Source: Erigeron canadensis
Lineage: Eukaryota > Streptophyta > Magnoliopsida > Asterales > Asteraceae
Reading direction: 5' to 3'
DNA: 64,000 bases
Assembly (NCBI RefSeq): GCF_010389155.1
Contig: NC_057768.1
Span: 14,816,501-14,880,500, forward strand
Numbering within the stretch: position 1 is the first letter of the stretch; each line of letters begins with the position of its first letter. This document shows, piece by piece, positions 1 to 12,394 of this stretch. The translations under genes and the position numbers were made by a program. The notes under the pieces were generated by a model. That model saw only the letters and a program-made list of their open reading frames with translations, was not told the origin of the DNA and made no database searches.

Positions 1-575
1 CAAAATCCAGATGGTACTTATCAATGGGATACACAATCTGATCATACCTCGAATCATGCCTACATGGTAGATTTATATGACGAGGTAGCTGCAACGATTG
101 ATTATGTTGTGTACTCAAGTGAAGAAAGTGCATTTGAGATAGTATAGAAGACTATATGTAATGTTGCTGAGACAGTAAGATCTGAGAGTGAACAAGTGAC
201 AGCAGTAAAAGCATCTGAAGAAAAGGAAGAGTCATCAAATCCTGTTGATGACATTTCCATGAAGAGCATTGAAGAACAGATGAAGAACTTTGTGATACCT
301 GAAGGTATGACAACTGAAGACTTTGTTGCATACATGGCAGATTGCAAGGCTGCAGATCAGAAGGTATCTTGTTCTTTATCTTCTATAACTGACGTCTGTA
401 AAATGGTGTCAGATTTAAAACAAGAAATATTGAAATTAAAAGAAAATTCAACTAGTTTAACTGCTGAAAATGTTATCCTTAAAAAAGAAAGTAGTGTGTC
501 TAAAGATTCCGATTTACTTCTACAAGGTCACCAACAAACTGAATTAATTTTTAATCCAGATGAAGTAGTATACTA
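1..575 (+). pseudogene. Ty1/copia element A, gag fragment (5' part)
   Basis: The frame starting at base 1 stays open to the solo-LTR insertion except for one in-frame TAG at 145-147. The product is acidic, Lys/Glu-rich and partly coiled-coil (a Leu-heptad stretch near KQEILKLKEN). This is typical of the region upstream of the zinc knuckle in plant copia Gag. The reading resumes at 4511 when the LTR and one copy of the TACTA duplication are ignored, so both halves belong to one gene. The 5' end lies outside the window. Gag would form the virus-like particle in the cytoplasm. The element is dead: interrupted, with a stop, and with pol largely deleted downstream. The copia assignment rests on the knuckle and RT fragments that follow. 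Confidence 0.6.
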
Positions 576-3500
576 TGTAACAACCCTACTTTTTAAATAT
601 TATATACGTGCTAGTTAGGTTGTCTATGTTCCCGCAAGCCATAGTTATACTTGAAGCTAGTAGATAATGCCCTTAAATTAGTAATCTAAAGCTATTGATT
701 AGTTCTAAATTCAATTTAATAAAATAAGATTGAACAAAAACTTTATTAATGTTCAATCAAGTTATAAATAATAAAGCGAGTCTCACAAGTTGAGCTAGCG
801 ATTTAAAAATACTTGTAAATGCCCAACAATCTAACCATCAAGCCAACTAACTAATATTTGGTCATGGAAATAGTATGAGCAACTTAAAATATTTATAAGT
901 CCTTATGTACAAAAAAATGCTTGAATAATAATAAGTGTATATATATAAGCCTAATATAATTACAAGAATTGTAACCAATGAGCCATGTAACAAACTTAAA
1001 ACACAAAAATATATACATACACATATATATACATGACTTATGCATACATTTATATATTCCTAACCAAAACAACCATTTTCTTACATTTAACTAACAAAAC
1101 ACTTACAAAAACAAATATCCACTAAACTTATACATACACTAATATACTTACACTATAATTTAACAAAAAAAAAAAAATAATCAAACCCCTTCATTACCCC
1201 CCATGAGGCCGGCCCCCCCTTCACCACACACACACTTCAGTTTTGAATTCTTATTTCTCACACAATCACTCTTGAAACTCACAACCAAAACACATTCTTC
1301 ACCTTTTACACACACAAGCTTTTATTCTCTCTAGAAAAACACTTCTCCTCTCCTTCTTCCTCTCTTCATTTCGGCTGGAAAAAAAAAGGGCAAGCAAAAA
1401 TCAACTTAAACTTGTAATAATAATAACGGTTTAGGTTAGATTAAGCAAAGGTTTGATTAAGCTACATATTAAGGGTTGTTTAAGATTGAAACAAGGGTTA
1501 TTTGGAGCTTCTTGGGTCACGAATTTTCTGCCATTACACCATCAAAAAAAGTGTTTTTCAAGGGTATATATCTTCATCTCTTTACTAGTTTAATCTTGTT
1601 CTTGTTTTTATTAAAAAGGTTTTATCAAAAGGTTATGTTTTCTTTATGTTTCTTCTTGAATATGCACTTGATGAGGGCAAAGTTAATAGGATCTTTCTTT
1701 CCATGCTCATGCATGTTGAATCCATGAAGAAAGATCCAAGGATTTAACTAGTTTAAAGACCTAAAAGTGTAGATGTATATTATATAGCTTTTGATATGGT
1801 TTTTCTTGTGAAAGATGGTCATATTAATATATATTATGAAGAAATATTTTCTGGAAAAATTTGGTAAAAATATGTACTTTATGTTATATTATTAGACCCA
1901 TGAAAGTTTGTAGCAAAAAGTGTTGATGTGTATTGATAGTTTGTAAAGTAACTTTTTATATAAAAAGATGAACATATATTATATAATATTTGTACATATA
2001 TTTCTGGAATATTTCATAAAAATATGTTTTCATGTTGATGGATTTGAGATGGATAAAGATTTATGTTAAAAAGTATTGATTTAAGTGCTTGCATGTTAGA
2101 TTTAAGAAGGTTGGATTGTTGTTTGGATTATGAGATGGTTAGAGACTTGTACTAACTGAAAATATGTTAATCTTGAAGTTAATATTCTGGAAAAACTTAT
2201 AAAATATCAAAAGTATAAAGCTTGGATCAAAACAAGTTAAAATATGCTTGAAATCGTAAACCGAAAGCTTGTAAAAATGCATTTTGAGCACACACATGCA
2301 CCATAATATTTTGAGCATGAAATCATGACAAACCTATTGAAAATATGATATACCAAATGTATAAAATGCAAGTCACTTGATGTATGGCAAGAATTAGCTT
2401 AAAAATCACCTTTTCGGGTCAATAAATCACTAACCGAAAGCACAAAATTATACATATCACACCACCACCACTATCACGACTTGAACCACCAAAATATGAT
2501 GAACTTACTGTAATATTTGAGTTAAGAATGAAAATCCATTTTGAAGTACCTTTATAGCTTAAGAAATGAGGCTAAAATCACTATTTCGGTAAACGATTTT
2601 TAATTATAAAGTCCTCAATTTAAGCAAGACACAAGAGAGGTTGAATTGATATGAATTTGTGTTAATATAAGTTTCCAAAAAGGCCTGGAATTTTCGGACT
2701 AAAACTCTTGTGGTGATTTGTAAGAATTTCTATGATTTAATGAATTAAAATGGTAATTAAAAGATATATAAATTAATCAATAAGTTATATAAACCATGAA
2801 TCTGATCAAAGCTACTTAACCAATGATAAAAGTGACCAAAACCTACTGGGGAAAAATAATTACTAGCAAGGGAACAAGAACTATACAATTTAAAAGTAAA
2901 TTATTAAGTGAAAGTCACAAATTAATCATTATTATTAAATAAATAGAAATAATGCACAAATAAATATAAAAATCACAATATTACAAATAAAAAGGCTTAG
3001 AAATCATTAGATAATTCATCTATAATTATCTATGAATTTTAGAGATAATTTAAAGACTTAAAAATAATTATAAGGAATTATTTAATTAATAAATCAATTA
3101 AATATATAAATAATTAATTAAATAATATTAAATTAAATAAATAATTATAGATCAGTAAAATATATCAACATTGATATTATAAGAACACAAATGTCAAATA
3201 TGGTTATTAAACAAGGTATGCAATGGAAAATATATATAAAACAAAGTTAAACTACCGAAATTCCAATAACCGAACAAAATCGTATGAATGACCTTTACTA
3301 CCAAATATTTTCCAACCAAATGAGGTGAACAACATAATGTACTGAAATTCCATAATTAAACAGCAACCAAAGATGGGCAAGTCTACTAGCATACATCTCA
3401 TGATCTAGTTTACTAGTCATGCAACTCACACTTACGTTGTGCATATTTCGAATACCATGGTTTAGGCTTGCTTGAGTAAAGACACCACTAGCCGAAGATC

Positions 3501-4510
3501 TCACTTTTGATCAGCCCTCTTTCACTCTCAAATCAAGTGAGTCATAGCCCCCTTTCAAACTATTTTATGTGTTTAATTATCGGGGTGAAAAGCATGATAT
3601 ATAAATGAAATTGCTTTTATATACATATATATGAAATGATTCTTGATAATATAATTATGAAATCAAATTGTTGCGTATGTTCAATGTGATAAATGTTTTA
3701 TGATGATCTTGAGTTTTGTCAACCCGTTTTCTTTCGGTACACTACTATTTACTCCGAAAGTGGAGGCCTGTAGTTAGATAGTTGCGCAACTAGGATTTGT
3801 CCACCCACCCAACGTGTAACGGTGGGATGTTTGGTTGCCTTTGTGACGGCCATCATTCCCAGTCCGACCACGCGGTGTTCTAGCTACCTTAAATTTAAAT
3901 GGTCGTCTCCATGGCACGACCCTATTATTATTATTAATACGGCACTTGATTGACAGCTTGTGCTATGAAATGAATTATATATATTGTTGGACTTGATAAA
4001 ATGGTAGTAGTAGTGGCTCAAGCATTTACTCATCAAAGTTTACTTGAAATATGCCCATGTGGCTAGATGATATTGATATTATTATGTTGGTTATTATAAG
4101 TTGAACATGCGCTTAGAAATGATTATTTGAAAGAATACTTGCAAATTTTAAGACTCATTATCCTTGAATATGGTTGGTTTATATATATGTGTTGCTAGTT
4201 AAAACCTATAAACTCACTCAACTCTCGTAGTTGACACTTTTTCTTCATCCTTTCAGGTTTAGAGCAGTAAGTAGCTTCAAGGACCGCTTCTTGGATTCTA
4301 TGTGTTTGTTGTATGGTTGGACAAGTATTGCCAACATTTGATCTTTTAATTATGAATTTGGTTATGTAATGGATTTAGACGTCATCTTGAACTTGTAATC
4401 TTTTGGATTTGAATGTCACTTGAAAACTTTTGTTGATGTTTTATATTTAAATCTTTTGTACCATGTCATTCTGTGGCATCTCGTGTTTCCGCCTTAGTCG
4501 GGGTGTTACA
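576..4510 (+). mobile_element. Solo LTR 1, large Ty3/gypsy (Tekay-like) LTR
   Basis: The 3,935-bp segment begins TGTAACAACCC and ends GGGGTGTTACA. It is flanked by perfect 5-bp direct repeats TACTA (571-575 and 4511-4515). It carries no protein-like ORF, primer-binding site or internal LTR pair, so it is best read as a solo LTR left by LTR-LTR recombination. Long LTRs with TGTAACA...TGTTACA ends are known from the Tekay/Del chromovirus lineage. Near the 3' end it shares a layout with solo LTR 2: a 'cctataaactcac' stretch, a TTGACAC block and then TTTCAGG. It is AT-rich with a CT-rich tract near 1250-1370. It splits the gag of copia A. Lineage is inference; the insertion and its boundaries are seen directly. 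Confidence 0.88.
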
Positions 4511-5026
4511 TACTACACATTGAAAGTCTGTGATACAGTTTTCTATGATAAAGAAGTATCTATAAATAGGATTGAACCTAAATCAAGAATTGATAAAGTT
4601 TGGTGTGTGGAAAATAAAGAAGAATGGTTAGCTGAACAAATTCCATATAAGGATAGACATTATGCTCCTTTTAAACCAATAACAAATATGGAAGAAGCAA
4701 TACAGACGCTTGATACCATAAATGAAATGAAGGAGTATGGTATACCAATCCCTGAAATAGAGAATGGTCAATCTAGAAAACAATAAGTAAAGAAGTGCTA
4801 TACTTGTTGTGAGAAAGGCCATATAGCTATTGAATGTCCAAATAGGAAGGTCAAGAATCCTAAGAATGACGGTCAAGTGAAGTCAAAGGATGTTAGTGAT
4901 ATTCCTAATCCTAAAGGGAAGGGTAAACTAGTTGAACAAGTAGCTTCACCAAAATTTATGAGTGCATATAAAAGGGATTATTATAAGGAGTTTGCAAAAA
5001 GACATTCTGATAATAAAAATGCATAG
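4511..5026 (+). pseudogene. Ty1/copia element A, gag 3' part with zinc knuckle
   Basis: This is the continuation of the gag frame from 575. It reads through to a TAA at about 4783-4785, then on in the same frame to a CCHC zinc knuckle, CYTCCEKGHIAIEC (about 4798-4839). That fits C-x2-C-x4-H-x4-C with all ligands present. A Lys-rich tail follows, ending at a TAG near 5023. The knuckle binds element RNA for packaging in an intact copia Gag. Sequence directly after this (from about 5040) is already reverse transcriptase. Protease, integrase and the front of RT have therefore been deleted, or two different copia copies have been joined here. Confidence 0.65.
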
Positions 5027-5039
5027 AATTATGTTAAGT

Positions 5040-5345
5040 TACCTAGAAATGTGTCATATGGAGAGTCTATTGTTACAGACCAAGAAATCAAAAAGTTTGG
5101 TTTCGTTCAAAATCCCGATGAGCCATGTGTATATCACAAAGCTAATGGAAGTAATGTTACTTTCCTTGTCTTATATGTTGATGATATATTGATCATAGGA
5201 AAACACATTTCAATGTTACAAGATGTTAAATCCCATCTTGGAAAGTGTTTTGCCATGAAAGATTTATGAGAAGCCGCATTTATTCTTGGAATCAAGATCT
5301 ATCGGAATAGATCAAAGCGGTTAATTAGATTAAGTCAAAAGTGCT
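5040..5345 (+). pseudogene. Ty1/copia reverse transcriptase fragment (element A)
   Basis: The translation carries the copia RT palm motif YVDDILIIG (around 5176-5202), preceded by a DEPCVYHKANGSNV-type strand and followed by the DVKSHLGKCFAMKDL segment. An in-frame TGA then occurs at about 5267-5269, where a glycine codon is usual, and the frame continues with an 'ILGIKIYRNRS' stretch. Only about 90 residues of RT remain. The domain normally copies element RNA to cDNA; this fragment cannot. It is directly downstream of the gag knuckle, which shows an internal deletion. Confidence 0.75.
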
Positions 5346-5592
5346 TATATTGATAAGGATCTTGAAGCGTTTCAAGATGGAGAATTCTAAGTGTGGTTCC
5401 ATGCAAGAAAGACTTAACTTATGCTAGAAGATATCACTATGTTCGTGAGCAAATTGAACTAGGAGAGATCAAATTACTCAAAGTTCATACAGATTTAACT
5501 TAGCTGATCCTTTCACAAAAGCTTTGGCTAGGCCCAAGCTTGAAAGGCATGCCGAGGGCACAGGACTTAAATTAGCTAGTAATTTCATGTAA
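5346..5592 (+). pseudogene. Ty1/copia RNase H C-terminal remnant (element A)
   Basis: Scattered frames give 'RYHYVREQIELGEIKLL' (about 5420-5480) and then 'ADPFTKALARPKLERH', which is the conserved C-terminal end of copia RNase H, closing with 'ASNFM' and a TAA near 5590. Most of RNase H is missing; RT is joined almost directly to its tail by deletion. This marks the 3' end of the pol gene of element A and gives its orientation (+). Confidence 0.65.
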
Positions 5593-6436
5593 ATCTGTTG
5601 TTTCGGTATTTGGATAAGGGATATTAAACAATGTATATTTTTCATAATGAAATAAAGTACATGATATGTTTGATTTCATTTAATATTAATTCTATCCTAT
5701 ATTTGCATGTTTAATCCTTGAATATTTTATTTAATATTTTAAATTGTCCATTGTCGATTAATTATAAGGGAATATAATTAAACTAAAACAAATCTGAGTG
5801 ATTGGTTGTATTCTTTGAATATACAATGGCTGGTCCCACCAAACTCACATGGTATCCATATGATGCATATCGGACTACCCCACTAACGAATTTATCACTT
5901 TATGGATCGGCGTCATTAAGTGAAATTCGTAAATGGTTACTTTATTGATCCTTTGACTTGAGATATAAGTAGGTCAGCATGTATGGATTGCACTTACATG
6001 ATATAGTTCTAACTCTCCTAGATAAGGGAGTATATAAAGGGCTAATTTCAGAAAGTGTAGTGAAGTATGATGAATGATACGTGTAGTTAATACAGGATTT
6101 GTTCCTCCAACTGATAGTTGCAGAATGATACCGCTGGGCCCCTCATTGGGACTATTTAAGATGTTTATATGGCCATGTCTAAATGAATCCAGATGTCTCT
6201 CGATTATATTTGGTAATCTTAAGTAGTGATGAAATGAGAAACATAATCATTAAATCATTAAATGACATTGATCCATGCTCATATTTAACACGGTATCTGA
6301 ACAAAGGGATAATAAATGCCTCAACCATTTAAATATACTTTAAGAAACTATACATAAATATTTCTGGGAGCATTGGTGTGTTGCTAGATGCTAACCAATA
6401 TTATTACCTTCATTTATTATGAGCTCAAGTGGGGGC
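5593..6436 (+). other. Copia A 3' non-coding region with polypurine tract
   Basis: There is no protein-like ORF between the RNase H remnant and the 3' LTR. The stretch is AT-rich. The purine-rich tract AAGTGGGGGC (about 6427-6436) directly precedes the LTR start TGTTAGTATATG and is the expected plus-strand primer. Confidence 0.6.
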
Positions 6437-6698
6437 TGTTAGTATATGATCACGTAAAATGAACGTATGACCGGAAATAATTTAAGCCTACGGGGTCGCA
6501 CGAAATGACATGGTAACTCTATATTGTTAATTAATATATTAAAGTAATATATTAATTAGTTTGATTACAAAATGATTAATTTAAATAAGTTAAAGGATTA
6601 ATTGTATTTAATTAATTAAAAGGAGGATTAAATGTGAAATTAAGAAATTGGAGTTGGACCCTAATTCCTAAATGGGGGGGCCGGTTTTTACAAGGGTT
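6437..6698 (+). repeat. Copia A 3' LTR, left part
   Basis: Begins TGTTAGTATATG immediately after the polypurine tract. It is interrupted at 6698 by the SIRE-type element and continues at 22149. The two parts sum to about 773 bp once the GGGTT duplication is counted once. Confidence 0.75.
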
Positions 6699-7671
6699 TG
6701 TAAGTCCCAACTATTACTAGATGGGTGCTGAAGACACCTCTATGTCAATGGTGAGTGTACTTTGAAACACAATCACTTAATCTGGACGTGACCAGTTTAG
6801 AGTGGTTGTGTACCAGGTAATCTGGAAGTTTACTTATTAAGGTGACAATGTAAATAAGTAAATACAATGCAATAGATATAAGTGACAAGTATTTATATCG
6901 ATAAGACAATATGTATTTTTCAAATGTATTTTATTTATTGATTGTTAAATAAAATACAAGGTTGTTGCGGAACCAAGATAATACAAAGATGTAAATACCC
7001 TAACAACCTATGAAATACAATTGATCTATACTTGAAAATTCTCCTAACAATCGAAACACTTAAAGTTGTGAAATGTTCCTTTTTGCGATTGAGAGAATAT
7101 TGCACAAGTTCACCAATATTGCAGAATGTATGTGTTTGCCAAGTTGTTGAAATGCTTGGGCAAGGGCCTCTATTTATAGTCGAAGTATGAGCATTGGGAT
7201 CTCAACTTCGAAGTACAAATATGGTTGACAGTACACAAAAGTATTAGTAAATAATCCTTTGTGTGTGCTAAATAAAGTAAGACAAAAGGTTACTTTATTC
7301 AACCACTCTACATCTTTGCACTTTTAACCACAGACAAGATTATTGTCCAGTTAAAAGGATGTAGTGTAAAAGGTCCTCCTCGTGATCAGTGTAAAGCTTT
7401 GTAAAGGCATTCACACTGAAGGATCTCCAGTTGATTGATCTGGTGAAATGTCAACTAGGCTTCGTTACTATTGTTATTTCCTTTCTTCCACTTGTTGTCT
7501 TCGACTTCAACTGGAAGGTCTTCAGATTTAAGTCTTCAGATCTCAACTGGAGGAAGTCATCAGTTGCTTAAACTGTACAATACAACTGGACTTCTAATAT
7601 TTCGGACAATTCTTCATGCTCTCCAGATGCAGCTAGAGAGCTCCAGTTTATAGCCTAAACTGGACCTAACA
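6699..7671 (-). repeat. 3' LTR of the SIRE-type element
   Basis: 973 bp, TGTAAGTCCC...ACCTAACA on the + strand, a near-identical direct copy of 21172-22143. The minus-strand TATA box TATAAATA lies at 7171-7178. Confidence 0.92.
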
Positions 7672-7686
7672 AATTCCCCCTAATTG
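7672..7686 (-). other. Polypurine tract of the SIRE-type element
   Basis: On the minus strand CAATTAGGGGGAATT abuts the 3' LTR. Position and purine run match the plus-strand primer of LTR retrotransposons. Confidence 0.8.
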
Positions 7687-7944
7687 TCCTGAAATATTGC
7701 CAAGTATTTTCAAACTTGTTTCTATATAAGTATAAGTTTGAAATACTTGAGTTTGATAAAACCTATTAAGTTTCCAAGACATTTATATAGATCATCAAAT
7801 GCCTTGGGTTTAGTTTTAATTGTTTGTAGATCTTATCAGATATCTAACTTGTGAATTACAATCTGGCAACTTGTATATACACAATTTTACAATGAAGTTA
7901 CAAGAAAGTAAATAAAATTACAAGCAGATAGATAGAAGGAAAAC

Positions 7945-9350
7945 TTAAACAGATGGCCCTTCGCCAGTTTTCCTTCTTTTGGCAACTGATGAAATTGGCT
8001 GTTTGTCTTCAAGATCAAGGCCTAATCTTTCTTCAATGTTTTCCTTGAACTTGATCAGATTTTGTAATACATATTCCCAGTCTTTTTCAACCTTGTTCTT
8101 CCGCTGCCTTCCTTCCAGCAAACTCAACATCTCCACATGCTCTGAATGACCATACTAATGGACATCAGGGTTCTCAGTTGTTCTTTTGGGTCCACCAAAG
8201 TATTGAACCTCAACAACAAATGTTTGGTACCAGGCTTGATCGATACTTTTACATCAGTGATCTTACCTTTATTATGCCTTCGACGCTGTACATCAGATAA
8301 ATATGTGCGAGCCTCTGATTCATTGGTCAGCTTGATCTTGCTCGTGCTCAGTTTTTGAGCAGCAGCTCGAATATCATCAATTGTGGGTTCAGATGGTTCT
8401 ACCCAAGTCCTCAGATTTGCATCTCTTGATAGGGCTTTCTGTTTTCTTCCTATGGACTTGGGTGGAGTAAATACTTTGCTGACCACCTTCTTCACCTATT
8501 CAATCCTTTTGAGAATCCCTTCTGACCTTATCTCTTTGGCCTTTTCCACCGATACATTCAAACACTTGGCGTCAAGACCAGCTTCATCATCTTGATAGTG
8601 TTTGTCCAGTTCTACTTCAAGCATTTCCTTCAGGGAATTGACAATCCTTGGATATTCTTTTATTTTCTTGTATTCCAACAGTGTCAAGCCAAGGAGTTGT
8701 GCGTCAGTTACATCAACAAGAGGGGTTGGAAGATTTTTCCTTGATTCAAATTGATTTTCCTTCATTTGTTTCTTCCTCTCCTTGACCAGATACCCAACCC
8801 TTGCTAATTTCTGACTTTCACTTTCAGTAACTGGAGGCAATTGATCAACATTGCCAGTTTCCAACATCGGTGCATCGGTGGCAGGTTCCTTAGAGTCATC
8901 AGTTGCAATGGTCTTTCCTTTATCCACATTCCCCCTAACCACATCATCAAAAGATTCAATTACCTGCTCACCAGCCTCAGTACTGGTAGCAACAACCATC
9001 TCCTTCCCTGCACCTGAAGCTTCAACAAGAGTGCGAGGGGCACGAACAGACCTTTCCCCCTTGGCAGCATCTAGTCCTAGCCTAATAGCTTCAAAATCGG
9101 CATGACTGGAGGGCAAGCAATCTAGAGGCTGCCACGATTGCATGTTCTTGCACTCTTTGAAGACTCCACATAATATGCGAACTGTCCTCCATAGATGATT
9201 TATCTCTTGAGATTGAGTCATGACATTTCCACAAGTGGTGTCTTGACTCTTTTGAATCGCTTGAAGTATACTTAAATCATCTGGGGAGAGCCCAGTTGCT
9301 GGTGCGTCCTTGCCAACTTCTTCCTTTTCTTTCCCAGCTTCAGTGGTCAA
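7945..9350 (-). pseudogene. SIRE additional ORF, C-terminal part (coiled-coil, Lys/Glu-rich)
   Basis: Three overlapping minus-strand pieces (9350-8496, 8495-8124, 8136-7945) read as one protein broken by a stop near 8496 and a frameshift near 8130. The first piece is acidic, with charged helical segments ('YLVKERKKQMKENQ', 'LLGLTLLEYKKIKEYP') suggesting coiled coil. The second has a basic region. The last ends with a short basic cluster, KRRKTGEG, like a nuclear localisation signal, just before the stop at 7945. It continues from the additional ORF upstream (11683-9881) through a decayed stretch 9880-9351. Function is unknown. In SIRE-type elements this position is often called env-like or additional ORF; I see no transmembrane segment to support an envelope protein here. 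Confidence 0.6.
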
Positions 9351-9880
9351 TTTTTCAACTGATTGATCTCAGATACCTTGCTGGCTAATGTATCCAGACT
9401 GCACCTCAACTGATTGATCTCAGATGTTATGGGGGTGAGATCAACCTAGGGCGCTGCAGTCTTGGTGATCTCAGATATCACCCTTTCTATCAAATTGTTC
9501 TCCCTTTCAGCCAAGGTATTTTCAATCCTCTGACCAACTGAAGTGGCCAACTGGTTGCCAAGCTCAACAACATCCTGACCAGGCTTTTCAACAAGTAGTT
9601 TGACCTGTCTTTACAATTCGTTTAACTCAACCTCTGACGATCTGACAATGTTACTCAGCAGGTTGGTGATGGATGTGTGTACCTTAGATTGAGTTAGGTC
9701 AAAAGCTTATTTTAAAGAAGTAGCCAGTGAATTTCAACTGATGACCAACTCGTTGAGCTTCCTGAATACCAAGTCCTTATCGCCAGAGAACTTGTTAATC
9801 CCCAAATCAACCACCCTTACATTTGTGATGTGATCCTTGTGGTATTTGGAGAGGGACTTGGTATTCTTGTCCAGTGTCTT
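9351..9880 (-). pseudogene. Decayed middle of the SIRE additional ORF
   Basis: Minus-strand translation continues the 11059-9881 frame after a stop at 9881. It keeps protein-like character (long amphipathic helical stretches such as 'KLNELVIS', 'LVEKPGQDVVELGNQL') but has several in-frame stops. It links the N- and C-terminal parts of the additional ORF. Confidence 0.5.
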
Positions 9881-11059
9881 TTAAATATCCTCCACCCTTG
9901 TTAAAAGGTTTGAGATATCGGTTTGGAAAGACACGAACTGGCTGTCCAGTGACGGAGGGGAAGGTGCCATTGGACCTGCTCGGAATGCAACAGATACAAC
10001 TGGAGAAGGTCCATGAAGTGAAGGTTCTCCAGTTGTTGTCGCACCAGCTGAAGGAAGAGAAGTTGTTGAAGAAGGAACGGGAAGAGATTCAATGTGACAT
10101 TCATGCTGAGAATGCTCAGGTGTGAACGTCGGCGACGGTGGTGTAAGAATGTGTCTATTCCTAGGCACATTCATGGAGGAAAGTAGTTGTCGACATGCGA
10201 ATGTTAGAATTTCTTGTAAGGAGGAGAAGTCAAGAGGTGAAACTGAAACTTGTGGTTCTTGGGGTTGACCAAGGAGAGAAGGGAGCTGATCAACTACAGT
10301 TGCATCAGCCATCTCCTGGTCAGATTCAGTCTTAGATGAATCCGAAGACTCGAGCTGAAACTCACCCTCATTTATGCCAAGATCCATAAATGTTGGGGGT
10401 GGCTGAACAGGTTGTTCAGACTCCTGATGACCAGTTTGAGTTTCCTCAATGGTTTCATCAGTTATAGGATCTGTTGCCAAAGCATCTTCTCCCTGAAAAG
10501 AGGTAACTGGAGCCTCAACTACAACTGCTCTTTCCTCAGTTGTAGTATCATGGGCTAGTGATTCAGGGACCACAATCACAGGTTGTGACTGGTCAGATAC
10601 AACAAGTCCTGATCTAGATCTTCTTCTATTTTTGGTAGATCTTCTTGCCTTTGGAACCGCCTGGATACCTGAGGGGAGATCTTCAGTTTCTGCAACAGTC
10701 ACAACATCTGCAGACAAACTGGTGGGTCCCTCATTATTTTGAGGCCCACCCAGTTGTCTTTCTGACTCACCTGGTGGTGGTGCATCAGTTCTAGAGAATG
10801 CTAGTAGCATTCTTGGGGAAATCTGGACTTCATCAGAAGTAGACACAAGGTTGTCCAAATTTCTTAATAATTCTGGCACAGAGTATAAGGATTGCGTGTT
10901 GTTGTACTCTTCTCTGCCCAGAATTAGTATGAAACAAAGGGATAGAAATCGCGAGAATGGGATACAAGGACCCCTATTGCCTTTCAACTTAAACACCAGG
11001 CTTCTAAAGAGGATGTTTGTGAAATCCACCCTCAGTCCATTCCACAGGCAGTATGCCAT
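9881..11059 (-). pseudogene. SIRE additional ORF, central part (Ser/Pro/Glu-rich)
   Basis: A 392-codon open frame, in the same frame as 11683-11066 and separated from it by a single TAG at 11066-11068. It begins with a hydrophobic, globular stretch ('AYCLWNGLRVDFTNILF'), which resembles the second half of the N-terminal domain seen after pol in many Asteraceae copia elements. From about residue 70 it becomes low complexity: acidic, Ser/Thr/Pro-rich, with basic patches such as RRSTKNRRRSR. That composition suggests a long disordered linker. Function unknown. Its length and mostly preserved frame argue that it was under selection until recently. Confidence 0.65.
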
Positions 11060-11065
11060 CTCTGC

Positions 11066-11683
11066 CTAGAAAGAGTTTATCTGGTCCAAACCACCAGAAC
11101 TCCCACCTAAACTTTCCACCAAATGGACCATGAAGTACTTCCAGGATGGTGAAAGCCCTCTCATAGTGATTGATCCTTTGGTCTTCAATACATCTCCCTC
11201 CAAAACTTCTTTATTTCCCATATCAAGGAAGACCTGACGGAAGTTGATATTGGGGGAAATCACCACTGGACTTTCATCTTGTCTCCAGTAATTGAGGTTA
11301 AGGGCCTCCCTCAATGTCTCAGTGGTGATGGTACACGGGACTGACCCATCCTTTAAAGAGAAGGAGATAGATGAGCAGTCATCAAAATTAGAAGCTGTGT
11401 ACCAGAACTCGCACAAGTAGTCATGAAACAACTTGTTTGGGTTCAGAGAAAAGGCATCGCTGAGGGGAGAAATCCGAAGAAAGGATTGGATTTTCCCAAT
11501 GAGAGAGTTAGCGGCCTGATGCCCTTGGAGAGATGCCATTGGCTTGTTTGGATTTAATGTTATCAATTTGGAACTAATGGGGGCACCAACAGCACGAGAA
11601 ACATTTTCTGATGCAGTATACTCGACAGTGAGTAGATTCACATCACGGGAACGAGATGAAGAAGATGATGATTTAGGAGCCAT
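11066..11683 (-). pseudogene. SIRE additional ORF, N-terminal domain
   Basis: The likely start is the ATG at 11683-11681 (MAPKSSSSSS), although the frame is open further upstream to 11839. After a Ser-rich start comes a globular domain of about 180 residues, with 'FSLNPNKLFHDYLCEFWYTA' followed by a 'DGSVPCTITTETLREAL' strand-helix pattern. I recognise this arrangement as the uncharacterised domain encoded after pol in many composite-family copia elements. It ends at a TAG (11066-11068), but the frame continues at 11059. The gene lies 0.7 kb downstream of RNase H, so it probably needs a spliced or separate transcript. Not similar to any enzyme I recognise. Confidence 0.65.
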
Positions 11684-12394
11684 TTGAGATATTGGATTTA
11701 GGGTTTTGGATTTAAAGAAGAAAAAGAGAAAGGGATCTCGAATTGTGAATGATTGGAAGAGTAAATGAAAGGAATTTAGAGTGAAGTAAATGAGAAAATT
11801 ATTTAGTGGGGGTATATATAGGTAATAAAATATTACCAAAATATATACGAAAAAATATTTTAATCCCTAAATTTTGAAATAGTTTGTAAAAATTGATTTT
11901 CAGTAATTTTGAGAATTCAAAAACATTTAATACCTCCCATCAAGCATTTAATGCTATGACGGCTGGTATTCCTACTCACCCATTAACTTCAACAATTCCC
12001 ATAAAAAGTGCAGTAATTTTCAGCAAAAAGTCTTGACACGTAAGACATGTCAGGTGACGTTTGTGAGTGCGAGATAAACACTCGAGTAACATCACGTGTC
12101 ACAAGTATCCACTAAGTAAAACATAACGTTATGAAATCTGGTTGACCACCAGTTTAAGACAAGACCAAACTAGCATACTTGAGAGATTTTCCAGATGACA
12201 GTTTCAACTGAGAGATTCACCAGTTGCATTTTTCAAAATAAAACGAATTTTAATTTCGAAAAATATTTTGAGTCTTTTCCCCCTAAAAATATGATCCATT
12301 TGATCAATGACTAGTCTTTGAGTACATCAAGGCGTTCAATCTCCAACCAATCAAGGATCACCTGGACCATCCTCAACTGGAGGGCCTCTCTAGT
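11684..12394 (-). other. Spacer between pol and the additional ORF of the SIRE element
   Basis: About 710 bp without a convincing gene, AT-rich. It would contain the leader, splice acceptor or internal promoter of the additional ORF. On the minus strand 'CCTATATATACC' at about 11812-11823 is a possible TATA box some 130 bases before the MAPK start. Confidence 0.35.

Noticed and set aside
9874..10125. Plus-strand ORF with Lys/Glu-rich product
   Set aside because: It is a shadow of the minus-strand additional ORF of the SIRE element.
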